A DNA stretch of 64,000 nt from Faecalibacter sp. LW9. Its GTDB lineage: Bacteria; Bacteroidota; Bacteroidia; Flavobacteriales; Weeksellaceae. Of the stretch, positions 34,201-43,051 are shown one piece after another; position 1 is the stretch's first letter; each line of letters begins with the position of its first letter. A program made the translations under genes and the position numbers. The stretch spans positions 2,852,001-2,916,000 of the forward strand of contig NZ_CP141062.1 of NCBI RefSeq assembly GCF_034661295.1, read 5' to 3'. The notes beneath the pieces were generated by a model that saw only the letters and a program-made list of their open reading frames with translations, did not search any database and was not told the DNA's origin.

Positions 34201-35839
34201 AGGAAAAATCTCCCACTACATCACCGCGAACGATTGCATTCATATTTTTAGTAATGCCTAAAAAATCCAAATTGACTTGACGAAGATTTGACGTAAAATT
34301 AAAGACATATGGTTTTCCACTAAAATTAATATTTCCAACCAATTGTCCATTAAGATTCGGATCTTGGATATCAAATAATCCATTGAATGTATAGTCTTTA
34401 ACGACACCATCTACGGTGATGTTATTATAACGTTTCCCTAATAAATCAATGTAGCGTAAATTACCATCCAAATCAATATTCATTTTGGAGATATCTGTTC
34501 CTACCCCATTAAATTTAACACGCCCACTGACATAACCCAAATCCTTCACTTCAGTAATCTGCTGTAAATTGAGATTTTTAGCATCAAGAATCCCTGAATA
34601 CAACATGGATTTTGGATTTCTATAATTTCTTAAATTGGCACGAATATCCGCATCTCCTAATGCCGTTACGGCATAACCTGCTAAATCGATTTGAGAAGAA
34701 GTTAAACTTAAGTCTCCACGATAATTCATTACACCAAATCGATCGATGAAGATTGGAATTCGTTTCGAAACAAATGCGGGTAAAAGATTTCGCAGTCGAT
34801 CGTATGAAGTAGTTGCTTTTAGACTTTTTGAATAGATTTTTAGATCCCCGTTCATCATGTCTGTCAATTTTAATTGATTTGCACCTGCATAGGTTTGACC
34901 TCCATTCAGTTCAAAATCAGTAAATGTTAAATCATTCAAAGTTCCTTTCGCTTTACCAAATACTGCTACTGAAGAATTATTATCAAATAAATCCGTAAAA
35001 TATCGAATATCTTTAAAATTAATTATAGACCCACGATCAAAGAACACATCCCATCGCACTTTATTATTGAAGTCGGACATATCAGATGGTTTGTCATAAA
35101 TCAACAAAAAATGTCCATTGAGTGTCGAATCATCGGTACGAAGATTTACATTATCAATACGGATTTCTTGCTTAGAATAATGAAATTGACCGGTAAAATT
35201 TTTGACAGTATATTTTTCACCTTTGCGATCTGCTGAAAAACAAAAATTACTCAATTGCGCTGTGATATCGCTGTCTACGAGTTTAAAGTCTTTGACATGC
35301 AATTGCACATTTTGTGCATTTAACCACAAATTTCCAGAATTTTGGTTCAGAATAGAAACTTTCCCATTCTTAATGTAAAAATCACCATCTAATTTAAATG
35401 TACGCGTTGGATCTTTTGGTTTATCCGAACTAAAACCATTTACAAACTTAATAAAATTACTTACGGAATCGCCTTTATACGTGATCACTTGAATATGGGG
35501 TTGTACCAATTTGACTTCTTTCAAATTGATATAATCTGGATTTGCAACAATCGACCATATACTTAATGTCGTTTGAAGTTGACGACCAGTAATAAAATCA
35601 AGATTGTGATCATCCTTGATCGAAATATCATTTAAATATATTTTCCCGAAGAAATCGATATCCACTGAATCAACATACATTCTTGTGTTCAGTGATTTAT
35701 TTAATTTTTCTAAAGCGAATTTAGCGATTTTGGATTGTACTGAAGGGATTTGAATAGCAATAGAAACACTCAATAAAAGTGTTATAATCAGTATAATACA
35801 TACTAAAATTACTCTTCCTATTCTTCTGACTATTTTCAA
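31244..35839 (-). CDS. tamB: TamB-like translocation/assembly module protein (AsmA-like, very long)
   Basis: This 1531-residue protein has one N-terminal membrane anchor (VILVCIILIITLLLSVSIAIQIPSV region, residues ~8-30) and then a very long series of beta-rich repeats (for example LRNYRNPKSMLYSG, LNGQLVGNINFSGKPY), as in AsmA/TamB proteins that bridge the periplasm. The C-terminal ~400 residues match the TamB domain: YNIESGTYEFRQIPLIPKDF, LNINAVYERTV, FGLTLPNAGSDINSQLQSKF and an ending with outer-membrane-like strands. It is followed by a basic, low-complexity tail of ~70 residues. Roles proposed for relatives are phospholipid transport to the outer membrane or assembly of outer-membrane proteins. 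It is divergent from tsaD. Confidence 0.92.
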   Translation of the reverse strand: MKIVRRIGRVILVCIILIITLLLSVSIAIQIPSVQSKIAKFALEKLNKSLNTRMYVDSVDIDFFGKIYLNDISIKDDHNLDFITGRQLQTTLSIWSIVANPDYINLKEVKLVQPHIQVITYKGDSVSNFIKFVNGFSSDKPKDPTRTFKLDGDFYIKNGKVSILNQNSGNLWLNAQNVQLHVKDFKLVDSDITAQLSNFCFSADRKGEKYTVKNFTGQFHYSKQEIRIDNVNLRTDDSTLNGHFLLIYDKPSDMSDFNNKVRWDVFFDRGSIINFKDIRYFTDLFDNNSSVAVFGKAKGTLNDLTFTDFELNGGQTYAGANQLKLTDMMNGDLKIYSKSLKATTSYDRLRNLLPAFVSKRIPIFIDRFGVMNYRGDLSLTSSQIDLAGYAVTALGDADIRANLRNYRNPKSMLYSGILDAKNLNLQQITEVKDLGYVSGRVKFNGVGTDISKMNIDLDGNLRYIDLLGKRYNNITVDGVVKDYTFNGLFDIQDPNLNGQLVGNINFSGKPYVFNFTSNLRQVNLDFLGITKNMNAIVRGDVVGDFSLTNLNDLRGNLDLKNVYYRSKKDTIQFDHVTLNSTVDGNHKRMELNVPDYMQATLDGQFKVTEIVNVVNNALVPLVPSFKAKKVSSGQKFDFDIFVQQNLLSYFDPSIKIEPDTRLKGYIDSDANALSVDVDTPGMSYAGVELFRSKLYLNTLEETNKLNAQVDSLKVSGVTIREIDIKSVPKNDTLLLTTDFKIGRKNPVDFNLNLYHTLTQNKDYYIFGFSPSTIQIDSTRWAINPTNNLKSNRMILNPKKKSFMIQDLVLESEDQHLDISGVFYEKENYNFDANFTNLNLDKIIPKAVLGKLEIEGIANGKVHVLRTKEKLEPILETKVDGLALNKFLMGDLTLNGGYNVEDNIFNFDMSLLRENIESVIARGDIINKPTGPELDIYANLDEFHVDFLEGFLSTVFSNIRGTMSGDVHINGPLKLPNINGDLIAKDLGMKVNFLGVDYLFEGENNLFVSKEGNRQGIIMLDEARFKDTTYQTSGVVNGAILFRNVSEWGLNLQFDADNLLVMNTNIKDNELFFGKIFAKGDVLMMGPVEQLGIYGDATVVGNSELTINTGSTTVESESNLVRFVPNQTKNVETDKSENRPKGMTIDLNINAYPNAQMNLVFDATTNDKASARGTAENLRFVMNNAGLSLTGVYNIESGTYEFRQIPLIPKDFKVKKGSAVQFSGNPMDATLNINAVYERTVSNVGDYLGIGFSQVYDTELSINISETLARPQIDFGLTLPNAGSDINSQLQSKFRANQEEQMLQFSYILLTGKFGDALDITSGVTSTAADIGLSTIAGMLSSIINGVDIDLEYIGGSQQSSTNDKVRYSLSYQINNRLRIRGAYGMALRNQYVENFDGNLDLSYDISKVNNGSLVLHAFTKPTTFGLQQFTGGNTMMNQSYGGGITYNASFDNFKEFIGAKQNERKAKAEFKTRSLSIEPLQEDSVSQKSSEQPVSHNAQDTLSHRAVSKNEKTREKPVENKPQRRGLVRIK

Positions 35840-35901
35840 TGGTTTAAAATTACGATATTTGCAATGTAAAAATAGTTATAAATTTTATTCTACAAGGATT
35901 T

Positions 35902-36921
35902 ATGAGCGTTAAAAACTACATTTTAGCCATAGAATCTTCGTGCGATGATACGGGAGCAGCAGTGATATTAGAGAACAAAATTCTTTCTAATGTGATTGCC
36001 AGTCAGAAAGTGCACGAACAATATGGTGGCGTAGTACCCGAGTTAGCATCCAGAGCACATCAACAAAATATCGTTCCTGTCGTGGATCAAGCCTTAAAAA
36101 AGGTCAATATAACGAAAGAAGAATTAAAAGCAATTGCCTACACTCGAGGACCAGGATTAATGGGTTCTTTATTAGTTGGAGGTAGTTTTGCAAAATCCTT
36201 TTCGCAAAGTTTAGATATTCCTCTGATTGAGGTAAATCATATGCAAGGTCACATTTTAGCAAACTTTATTGAGGATGCGAATGAAATGAAACCTACATTT
36301 CCATTTTTATGTTTAACGGTAAGTGGTGGTCATACCCAAATCGTAAAGATCAATGATTATTTGGATATGGAAATTTTAGGTGAAACGATTGATGACGCTG
36401 CAGGTGAAGCTTTTGATAAAGCTGGTAAAATTTTAAATTTACCTTATCCTGCAGGTCCAATTATCGATAAAAAATCTAAAATTGGGGATCCGACTAAATT
36501 TAAATTTTCGAAACCAAAAGTTGAAGGATTAAATTTTAGTTTTTCAGGTTTAAAAACTTCGATCTTATATTTTATTCAAAAAGAAGTTAAAAACAATCCC
36601 AACTTTATCGAAGAAAACATCGATGATTTATGTGCATCTATCCAACGTACCATTGTTGATATATTGATGGCTAAAATTAAACAAGCTTCTGATGAAACAG
36701 GCATCAAACAAATTGCCATTGCCGGTGGGGTTTCAGCGAATTCAGAAATTAGAGCACGTTTAAAAGAAGGAGAAAACCAATACGGTTGGACCACTTACAT
36801 TCCAAAATTTGAATACACGACAGATAATGCAGCTATGATTGCCATTGTGGGACAATTGAAGTATGAACGCGAATTATTTGCAGAACGTACGGCCAAATCT
36901 GTTGCTAAATATCACATTTAA
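35902..36921 (+). CDS. tsaD: tRNA N6-adenosine threonylcarbamoyltransferase
   Basis: This 339-residue ASKHA-fold enzyme transfers threonylcarbamoyl from threonylcarbamoyl-AMP to A37 of ANN-decoding tRNAs. It shows the opening ILAIESSCDDTGAAVI, the metal-binding histidines H113 and H117 in VNHMQGHIL, the nucleotide-binding LTVSGGHTQIV, and IAGGVSANSEIR with TDNAAMIA near the end. Length is standard. The partner that makes threonylcarbamoyl-AMP is encoded at 56945-57502. The 62-bp gap to the divergent tamB holds a 7/8 -7 element, GATATTTG. It is followed after 1 bp by rsmE. Confidence 0.98.
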   Translation: MSVKNYILAIESSCDDTGAAVILENKILSNVIASQKVHEQYGGVVPELASRAHQQNIVPVVDQALKKVNITKEELKAIAYTRGPGLMGSLLVGGSFAKSFSQSLDIPLIEVNHMQGHILANFIEDANEMKPTFPFLCLTVSGGHTQIVKINDYLDMEILGETIDDAAGEAFDKAGKILNLPYPAGPIIDKKSKIGDPTKFKFSKPKVEGLNFSFSGLKTSILYFIQKEVKNNPNFIEENIDDLCASIQRTIVDILMAKIKQASDETGIKQIAIAGGVSANSEIRARLKEGENQYGWTTYIPKFEYTTDNAAMIAIVGQLKYERELFAERTAKSVAKYHI

Positions 36922-36922
36922 T

Positions 36923-37633
36923 ATGAAATTATTTTTTGGAACATTTGAAGGGGAAAGCGCCTTTTTAAATGAAGATGAAAGTCAGCATTTTGCTAAAGTT
37001 TTAAGAGGATCTGAAGGAGATATTGTCAACATTACAGATGGTGATGGTCGTTTAGCAGAATGTGAAATAATTTCTGTTTCAAAAAAAACCGTTGAAGGTA
37101 AAATTTTAAATCTTCAAGAAAATTATGAACAGAAAAAATATTATTTGCATGTCGCAATTGCACCTACAAAAAATATTGAGCGTATTGAATTTTTCTTAGA
37201 AAAAGCCACTGAAATCGGGATTGATGAAATTACGTTTTTACAATCTTTTCATTCAGAGCGTAAAAACATTAAAATTGAACGTTTAGAAAAAATTGTACAA
37301 TCTGCGACGAAGCAATCCTTAAAAGCCTATTTACCAAAACTGAATGATTTGGTGAAATTTCATGACTTTATTCAACGCGATTTCAGCGATTATAAAACCT
37401 GCATCGCCCATTGTGAAAGTGATATTGAACGTACACCATTCACTACAATTTTAAAGGATACTCCTGAAAAAATATTGGTTATGATTGGACCAGAAGGCGA
37501 TTTTTCACGCGAAGAAATTAAAGCAGCCTATGATCATCTTTTTACAGGGATTACTTTAGGTAAACAACGTTTTCGAACAGAAACAGCAGCTTTACAGGCT
37601 GTTTTTGCCACTGATTGGAGCTTTAATCATTAA
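36923..37633 (+). CDS. rsmE: 16S rRNA (uracil-1498-N3)-methyltransferase
   Basis: This 236-residue SPOUT-type enzyme methylates U1498 of 16S rRNA with SAM. Landmarks are the PUA-like N-terminus with SQHFAKVLRGSEGDIVNITDGDG (read in two parts), ATEIGIDEI with FLQSFHSERK, and the knot region MIGPEGDFSREEI followed by LGKQRFRTETAALQAV. The frame is open further upstream, but ATG 36923 gives the family N-terminus MKLFFGTF and starts 1 bp after the tsaD stop, so translation is probably coupled. A terminator shared with the convergent YhhN gene follows. Confidence 0.96.
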   Translation: MKLFFGTFEGESAFLNEDESQHFAKVLRGSEGDIVNITDGDGRLAECEIISVSKKTVEGKILNLQENYEQKKYYLHVAIAPTKNIERIEFFLEKATEIGIDEITFLQSFHSERKNIKIERLEKIVQSATKQSLKAYLPKLNDLVKFHDFIQRDFSDYKTCIAHCESDIERTPFTTILKDTPEKILVMIGPEGDFSREEIKAAYDHLFTGITLGKQRFRTETAALQAVFATDWSFNH

Positions 37634-37639
37634 TAACAA

Positions 37640-37667
37640 AAAGGAATTCGATTGAGTTCCTTTTTTT
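37640..37667 (+). terminator. Intrinsic terminator after tsaD-rsmE
   Basis: AAAGGAA (37640-37646) pairs with TTCCTTT (37657-37663) around a 10-nt loop, followed by a T tract. It overlaps the stop codon of the convergent YhhN-family gene. Confidence 0.8.
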
Positions 37668-38349
37668 ATATCCATAAAATACTTGCTGCAATCGTCAATT
37701 GAGCACTATAATAGAAAAGGTAATTCCCTATGATCATCCATGGCTTTTCTTGTTCACCGAAATATGAATGACTCAAAATTAAATCTGAAATAAGAAACAA
37801 AGCCATTCCTCCTCCAAACATCCATAGTCCGAGATTAGAATACATACCTCCTATCCAAAATGCTAAACACATGATAAACGTTAGAATAAACGCATATATC
37901 GAAGAAATAATTCGAAATTTACCAAAATTTAATTTCATTGGAATTTCAGTCATTAAAACCATAAAAACACTCATTCCTGCAAATCCAAAAATAAAGGAAT
38001 ACGAAATGGTATTTAATGGATAATTTAATAAGAAATATCCGATATATACCAAATGCCCCAAAATAAAGGCAGTAAAACCAAAATAGGTATAAAAATCATT
38101 ATGCTGCGGATAAATGAGCTTTAAATCCAACACAATATCTCCGATCAATCCAAAGATTAGTGCAATGATTACAACAAATCCTACTTCAAGCAAAGTGGGG
38201 TGCTGAATCACAATGGTACTAGCAAAAAAAATAATGAAAAGCGTCGTCAGCATTTTTAATACTAACGCTCGTAAACTTGGCCTTTTTAGTTTTAAACGAA
38301 CATAAAATAGCCAAGCTGTAATAATTGCGATAAAAAAAAAGATTAGCAT
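37666..38349 (-). CDS. YhhN-family membrane protein (lysoplasmalogenase-like)
   Basis: This 227-residue protein has seven or eight hydrophobic segments over its whole length, including LIFFFIAIITAWLFYV, MLTTLFIIFFASTIVI, VVIIALIFGLIGDIVLDL and FILGHLVYIGYFLL. The acidic residue in GLIGDIVLDL and the later SDLILSHSYF with a His fit YhhN/TMEM86 proteins, which cleave the vinyl-ether bond of lysoplasmalogens in eukaryotes; the bacterial substrate is not established. It lies 33 bp after the ScfR/RamB-type regulator gene on the same strand, so co-transcription is possible, though no functional link to the glyoxylate genes is evident. Confidence 0.87.
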   Translation of the reverse strand: MLIFFFIAIITAWLFYVRLKLKRPSLRALVLKMLTTLFIIFFASTIVIQHPTLLEVGFVVIIALIFGLIGDIVLDLKLIYPQHNDFYTYFGFTAFILGHLVYIGYFLLNYPLNTISYSFIFGFAGMSVFMVLMTEIPMKLNFGKFRIISSIYAFILTFIMCLAFWIGGMYSNLGLWMFGGGMALFLISDLILSHSYFGEQEKPWMIIGNYLFYYSAQLTIAASILWI

Positions 38350-38382
38350 ATAATTTGTGGTTATACACTAATCTATAAAATA

Positions 38383-39879
38383 TTATTGACTTTTATCTTT
38401 TATAAATTCATTTACGATTACTTTTATGCGTTTTGAATGAACATCTTTTGCAAATCGCTTCGGTGGAGCCACGCGTTCAGCACAATTCTCCATTCCACAA
38501 TTTTCACATGTCACAGCCACCTCTCGCACAGGAATCGTAGGATCTGATAAAAACTTAACTTTTCGTTGAGCACTCTTGTATAAAATCCCAATTGTTACAC
38601 TTCTCAAATAATCCGGATTAAAAGGATCACGTGTACCGGAAGAAATGACATAATATTTTTGGTTGTTATTGAAGGGATAAATTGAGATTTGAGAAGAAAT
38701 TATATGTTGTTCCTCTAAACCTTCAGCTTCTTCCAATTTTTTCAACACATTAAGTGAAACCCATCGACGACAATAATGCTCGTCTGTCTCATTCGCCTGA
38801 GGCGATTGTTGTTGATTTAAATGCAATTCTTTAGTCAATTTAAAGTTACCAGACCCCTTTTTAGTTGTTAATCGTAAGAAGAATAAATCGCGAATATTAA
38901 AATGTTTAGGTAATAAATTGGTCATTCGCTGATAAACTGTTTCTGGAGATTCGGTATAGTTTGCAAATAATTTTAAAAAGTTTTTGGTATCATGTTCTTC
39001 TGATGAGAATAATTCTGTTAATTTCTGAATCAATTCATCTTCGGGCAACAATAAAGCTCCAGCAAAATATGAAGCATAAAAATTATTCAACAATTGATCA
39101 AAATTTTCAAAAGAAACCCATGAATAGGTATTTAATCGTTCCTTAAGATTTAAATAATTATACCCCAATTCTTTTGCTAAAATAAAACGCTTTTGATCAA
39201 GATCCGAATCACTGTTGATGTACAAATGTTTTTTCTCTTCAATAAAAATTGAACGTAATTTTCCTAATTCAGGACGTTTATAGGATTTAAAATCTTCTAT
39301 ATAAATTTCATAATTAAATTCTTCTTTTAAAATTTCCATCATCAAATCATCTGTGATGGTTTCACCTTCCTTGTTGGTTGAATATTGATTCATGAAATTT
39401 TTAGCCGCCAATTCGATTTCAGGAAAATAATTATCATTCGCCTCCTGAAAAGATCGTAACGACGCTAAGAAGAAAGATTCGCGAGTTAAATTATAATTAT
39501 TACCAATTTCAATCAATGTAGAAATAAAGGCATTCACCTTCAAAGGAGCATTGGAAATAATCTCAATTAAATCTCTTTCTTCGATACCAAAAAGTTCTAA
39601 TGGAATTTCTTGCAAAAGATTAGATTGTAAAATTTCAGCAACTGGAGCCAAATTTTTATCCAATTTAAGAGAAACTAATTCATCATATGAAACATCAAAT
39701 GCTTCAGCCAATAAAATAATCTTGTCGGTCTTTGGATATTTTTTTCCTTTTTCAATCTCGTTTAAATAGGACTTTGACAAACCTGTCATCTTCGATAACT
39801 TAAAGAGTGATAAATCTTTAGCTGTTCTAATCTGCTTAATTTTTAGTCCAAAAATTAACTTTATATAATCTTCTTGCAT
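38383..39879 (-). CDS. RamB/ScfR-type regulator (HTH_3 + degenerate ImmA/IrrE + Cys-rich C-domain)
   Basis: This 498-residue protein has an N-terminal Cro/C1-type HTH (IKQIRTAKDLSLFKLSKMTGLSKSYLNEIEKG across residues 14-45), a middle region corresponding to the ImmA/IrrE domain, and a C-terminal domain with a Cys cluster (VTCENCGMENCAERVAPP, about residues 455-472). This order is that of short-chain-fatty-acid regulators such as RamB, which control acetate and glyoxylate genes. The HExxH metal site is lost (LAKELGYNYL, about residue 235). It is divergent from aceB-aceA with a perfect palindrome in the 115-bp gap. Control of aceBA by this protein is inferred from position and family. Confidence 0.88.
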   Translation of the reverse strand: MQEDYIKLIFGLKIKQIRTAKDLSLFKLSKMTGLSKSYLNEIEKGKKYPKTDKIILLAEAFDVSYDELVSLKLDKNLAPVAEILQSNLLQEIPLELFGIEERDLIEIISNAPLKVNAFISTLIEIGNNYNLTRESFFLASLRSFQEANDNYFPEIELAAKNFMNQYSTNKEGETITDDLMMEILKEEFNYEIYIEDFKSYKRPELGKLRSIFIEEKKHLYINSDSDLDQKRFILAKELGYNYLNLKERLNTYSWVSFENFDQLLNNFYASYFAGALLLPEDELIQKLTELFSSEEHDTKNFLKLFANYTESPETVYQRMTNLLPKHFNIRDLFFLRLTTKKGSGNFKLTKELHLNQQQSPQANETDEHYCRRWVSLNVLKKLEEAEGLEEQHIISSQISIYPFNNNQKYYVISSGTRDPFNPDYLRSVTIGILYKSAQRKVKFLSDPTIPVREVAVTCENCGMENCAERVAPPKRFAKDVHSKRIKVIVNEFIKDKSQ

Positions 39880-39925
39880 TTTTTTTTAAAATTATTTGGT
39901 GAATCTAAACGAAATTTTATAATTT

Positions 39926-39939
39926 AGCGAACGTTCGCT
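39926..39939. promoter_or_regulatory. Perfect 14-bp palindrome, candidate operator for aceB and the regulator
   Basis: AGCGAACGTTCGCT is self-complementary over all 14 bp. It is GC-rich in a very AT-rich gap and lies between the divergent regulator and aceB. It is 5 bp upstream of the aceB -7-like element, where a bound dimer would block RNA polymerase. Confidence 0.65.
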
Positions 39940-39944
39940 GAAAG

Positions 39945-39952
39945 TATATTTC
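39945..39952 (+). promoter_or_regulatory. Candidate aceB -7 element (7/8 match)
   Basis: TATATTTC differs from TAnnTTTG only in the last base. The predicted leader is about 37 nt and is rich in A and C, including CACAAAAAAACAC just before the start codon. Confidence 0.45.
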
Positions 39953-39994
39953 CGCTTACAAACAAACCAAAATTACACAAAAAAACACAAACCT

Positions 39995-41584
39995 ATGAGA
40001 ACCGCTATTAATGAATTTATTGTAGCGCCAAAAGTTCAGAATACGTATTCCGATATTTTGACGCCTGAAGCCATCGATTTTTTGCTGGCTTTACATGAGA
40101 AGTTCAATTCAAGACGTCTTGAATTATTGGCTGAGCGTGATGCTCGTCAAAAGTTTTTTGATCTAGGAAACTTTCCAAGTTTTCAACAGAATACGAAAGA
40201 AATTAGAACTAGTGAATGGGTTGCCGCACCAATTCCAGCGGATTTACAGGATCGTCGTGTAGAAATTACTGGACCAGTGGATCGCAAAATGGTCATCAAT
40301 GCGTTAAACTCTGGAGCTAAAACATTTATGGCAGACTTTGAAGACAGTAATTCTCCTACATGGGATAATAATTTACAAGGTCAACAAAATCTTAGAGATG
40401 CTGTAAATCGTACCATTTCGTATACAGACGAATCAAAAAATAAAACCTATCGATTAAATAAAAATGTTGCTGTTTTATTGGTGAGACCACGCGGTTTACA
40501 CTTAAATGAAAAGCACATCACAATACATAAAGAGGAAATATCAGGCTCACTATTTGACTTTGGTTTATATTTTTTCCATAATGCACACACGTTACTTTCC
40601 AATTCAAGTGGGCCTTATTTCTATCTTCCGAAACTTGAACATCATTTAGAAGCCCGATGGTGGAATGATGTTTTTGTTTTCGCACAAGACTATTTGCAAA
40701 TCCCTCAACAATCTATTAAAGCTACTGTATTAATTGAAACCATTACTGCAGCCTTCCAAATCGATGAAATCATCTTCGAGTTGAAAGATCATATGGCAGG
40801 ATTAAATTGTGGTCGATGGGATTACATCTTTTCTTATATCAAAAAATTCAGAAATCATCCCCATTTTATCGTTCCTGATCGTAGCCAAGTCACTATGATA
40901 TCTCCATTTATGGAAGCCTATTCATTAGCTGTGATTCAAACATGTCATAAAAGAAATGTACATGCCATCGGTGGAATGGTCGCTCAAATACCAGTAAAGG
41001 ATGACGAAGCAAAAAACGAGGAAGCTTTTACTAAAGTAAAAAATGATAAACTTCGTGAAGTGAAAAATGGACATGATGGAACTTGGGTTGCTCATCCAGC
41101 ACTTGTAAAAGTTGCGATGGATATATTCAATGAGCATATGCCTACACCAAATCAAATCCATGTAAAACGTGAAGACGTATTAACCACGGAAGAGAAATTA
41201 TTAGAACTTCCGAAAGGAACCATTACTGAAAAAGGTATTCGTGAGAATATTAATGTGGGTATTCTTTACTTAGAAAGTTGGTTATCGGGAAAAGGAGCTG
41301 CTGCATTGTATCATTTAATGGAAGATGCTGCAACTGCTGAAATTTCAAGAACACAAGTCTGGCAATGGCTGAACAATCACATCCGATTAGAAGATGGATC
41401 TGAATTTAATTGTGAAAAATACAAACAATTAAGAACCGATGAAGTTGCGAAAATTAAAGCAATGATTGGTTCTGAAAATTATACTAAAGGAAAATTTGAC
41501 TTAGCCATCCAATTGTTTGATGAGTTGGTGCTAAATCAAGAGTTCAAAGAATTTTTAACATTAAGCGCCTATCCGTACATCTAG
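39995..41584 (+). CDS. aceB: Malate synthase A
   Basis: This 529-residue enzyme condenses glyoxylate with acetyl-CoA to malate, the second step of the glyoxylate bypass. Family features include SEWVAAPIPADLQDRRVEITGP (early), FMADFEDSNSPTWDN, LVRPRGLHLNEKH, the catalytic-barrel segment ETITAAFQIDEIIFEL, GLNCGRWDYIFSYIK, and AIGGMVAQIPVK with HDGTWVAHPALV. Length fits isoform A rather than the longer G. It is the first gene of a two-gene unit with aceA 78 bp downstream and no terminator between. Its promoter region contains the palindrome shared with the divergent regulator. Confidence 0.98.
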   Translation: MRTAINEFIVAPKVQNTYSDILTPEAIDFLLALHEKFNSRRLELLAERDARQKFFDLGNFPSFQQNTKEIRTSEWVAAPIPADLQDRRVEITGPVDRKMVINALNSGAKTFMADFEDSNSPTWDNNLQGQQNLRDAVNRTISYTDESKNKTYRLNKNVAVLLVRPRGLHLNEKHITIHKEEISGSLFDFGLYFFHNAHTLLSNSSGPYFYLPKLEHHLEARWWNDVFVFAQDYLQIPQQSIKATVLIETITAAFQIDEIIFELKDHMAGLNCGRWDYIFSYIKKFRNHPHFIVPDRSQVTMISPFMEAYSLAVIQTCHKRNVHAIGGMVAQIPVKDDEAKNEEAFTKVKNDKLREVKNGHDGTWVAHPALVKVAMDIFNEHMPTPNQIHVKREDVLTTEEKLLELPKGTITEKGIRENINVGILYLESWLSGKGAAALYHLMEDAATAEISRTQVWQWLNNHIRLEDGSEFNCEKYKQLRTDEVAKIKAMIGSENYTKGKFDLAIQLFDELVLNQEFKEFLTLSAYPYI

Positions 41585-41662
41585 AATATAAAAGACTCTC
41601 TCTACTAATAAAAACCCCTTTGTTCACAAAAAAACAACAATAAACACAAAAAAACTATTATT

Positions 41663-42949
41663 ATGAGTCAAAAAAATTTAGAGCGAATTATGGCCATCCA
41701 AAAGGATTGGGATCAAAATCCACGATGGAAAAATGTTAAACGAAATTACACGGCAGAAGATGTCATCAAACTGAGAGGTTCTTTAGATATAGAATATACG
41801 TTTGCTAAAAACGGGTCACAAAAGCTTTGGGATGGATTACATTCGAAAGAATACATGGCTGGTTTAGGAGCATTAAATGGTAATCAAGCCATTCAAGAAA
41901 TTGAGGCAGGTTTAAATGCCATTTACCTTTCAGGATGGCAAGTCGCAGCAGATGCTAATTTATCAGCTGAGATGTATCCTGATCAATCGCTTTATCCTGC
42001 CAATTCAGTACCGATGGTTGTGAAACGAATCAACAATGCTTTACGTCGTCGCGATGAAATCCAATCCATTACAGGACAAGGCAATATCGATTATTTTGCA
42101 CCTATAGTCGCCGATGCAGAAGCAGGCTTTGGAGGAAATTTAAACGCATATGAATTGATGAAACAAATGATTGAGGCAGGTGCTGCTGGCGTTCATTTTG
42201 AGGATCAATTATCATCAGCAAAAAAATGTGGTCACTTAGGTGGTAAAGTTTTAGTACCAACTCAGGAAGCCATTAACAAATTATTAGCGGCACGATTAGC
42301 TGCCGATGTTTGTGGAGTTCCTACGCTATTAATCGCACGTACAGATGCTGAAGCGGCTAATTTAATTACTTCTGATATCGATCCAAGAGATCATAAGTTT
42401 ATCATTGAAGGCTCTCGCACATCGGAAGGTTTTTATGCTGTAAAAAATGGACTAGAACAAGGGATTGATCGTGCGTTAAGTTATGTACCTTATGCGGATT
42501 TGGTTTGGATGGAAACATCGAATCCAGATTTGGGAATGGCTAGAGAATTTGCTCAAGCCGTTCGAGAAGTTTATCCAGATCAAATGTTGGCGTACAATTG
42601 TTCACCATCATTCAATTGGGCAAAACATCTTTCAGTCGCTGAAATGGAAACATTCCGTGAAGAATTAGCAGCCATGGGCTATAAATTCCAATTTATCACT
42701 TTAGCAGGATTCCATGCCATGAACACATCAATGTTCGAGTTAGCAAAAGCATATAACGCCAAAGGAATGGCAGGATACTCAGAGTTACAAGAACGTGAAT
42801 TTGCCTTACAACAAGAAGGCTTTGCAGCAGTGAAACACCAATCATTTGTTGGTACACAGTACTTTGATTACGTACAAAACACAGTGCAACAAGGAGAATC
42901 TTCTACTACGGCTATGGCTGAAAGTACGGAGACTGCGCAGTTCCACTAA
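41663..42949 (+). CDS. aceA: Isocitrate lyase
   Basis: This 428-residue enzyme splits isocitrate into succinate and glyoxylate. Visible features are the substrate-binding [18 protein letters not shown] region, [11 protein letters not shown], the catalytic loop [31 protein letters not shown], and NCSPSFNW. Length is normal for the bacterial enzyme. It follows aceB on the same strand, and the two together let the cell grow on acetate or fatty acids. Its leader carries the same CACAAAAAAAC string as aceB. A terminator follows, and an IS3-family element sits directly after that. Confidence 0.98.
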   Translation: MSQKNLERIMAIQKDWDQNPRWKNVKRNYTAEDVIKLRGSLDIEYTFAKNGSQKLWDGLHSKEYMAGLGALNGNQAIQEIEAGLNAIYLSGWQVAADANLSAEMYPDQSLYPANSVPMVVKRINNALRRRDEIQSITGQGNIDYFAPIVADAEAGFGGNLNAYELMKQMIEAGAAGVHFEDQLSSAKKCGHLGGKVLVPTQEAINKLLAARLAADVCGVPTLLIARTDAEAANLITSDIDPRDHKFIIEGSRTSEGFYAVKNGLEQGIDRALSYVPYADLVWMETSNPDLGMAREFAQAVREVYPDQMLAYNCSPSFNWAKHLSVAEMETFREELAAMGYKFQFITLAGFHAMNTSMFELAKAYNAKGMAGYSELQEREFALQQEGFAAVKHQSFVGTQYFDYVQNTVQQGESSTTAMAESTETAQFH

Positions 42950-42973
42950 ATATAATGCATACTTTTCAATTAA

Positions 42974-43004
42974 AAAGACCGAACTGCAACCTCGGTCTTT
43001 TTTT
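42974..43004 (+). terminator. Intrinsic terminator after aceA
   Basis: AAAGACCGA (42974-42982) pairs with TCGGTCTTT (42992-43000) around a 9-nt loop, followed by T residues. It ends eight bases before the IS3-family element. Confidence 0.9.
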
Positions 43005-43051
43005 ATCTTTGTGTCCCGTCCTGAAATAAGTTGACACTAAATCAACTTATT

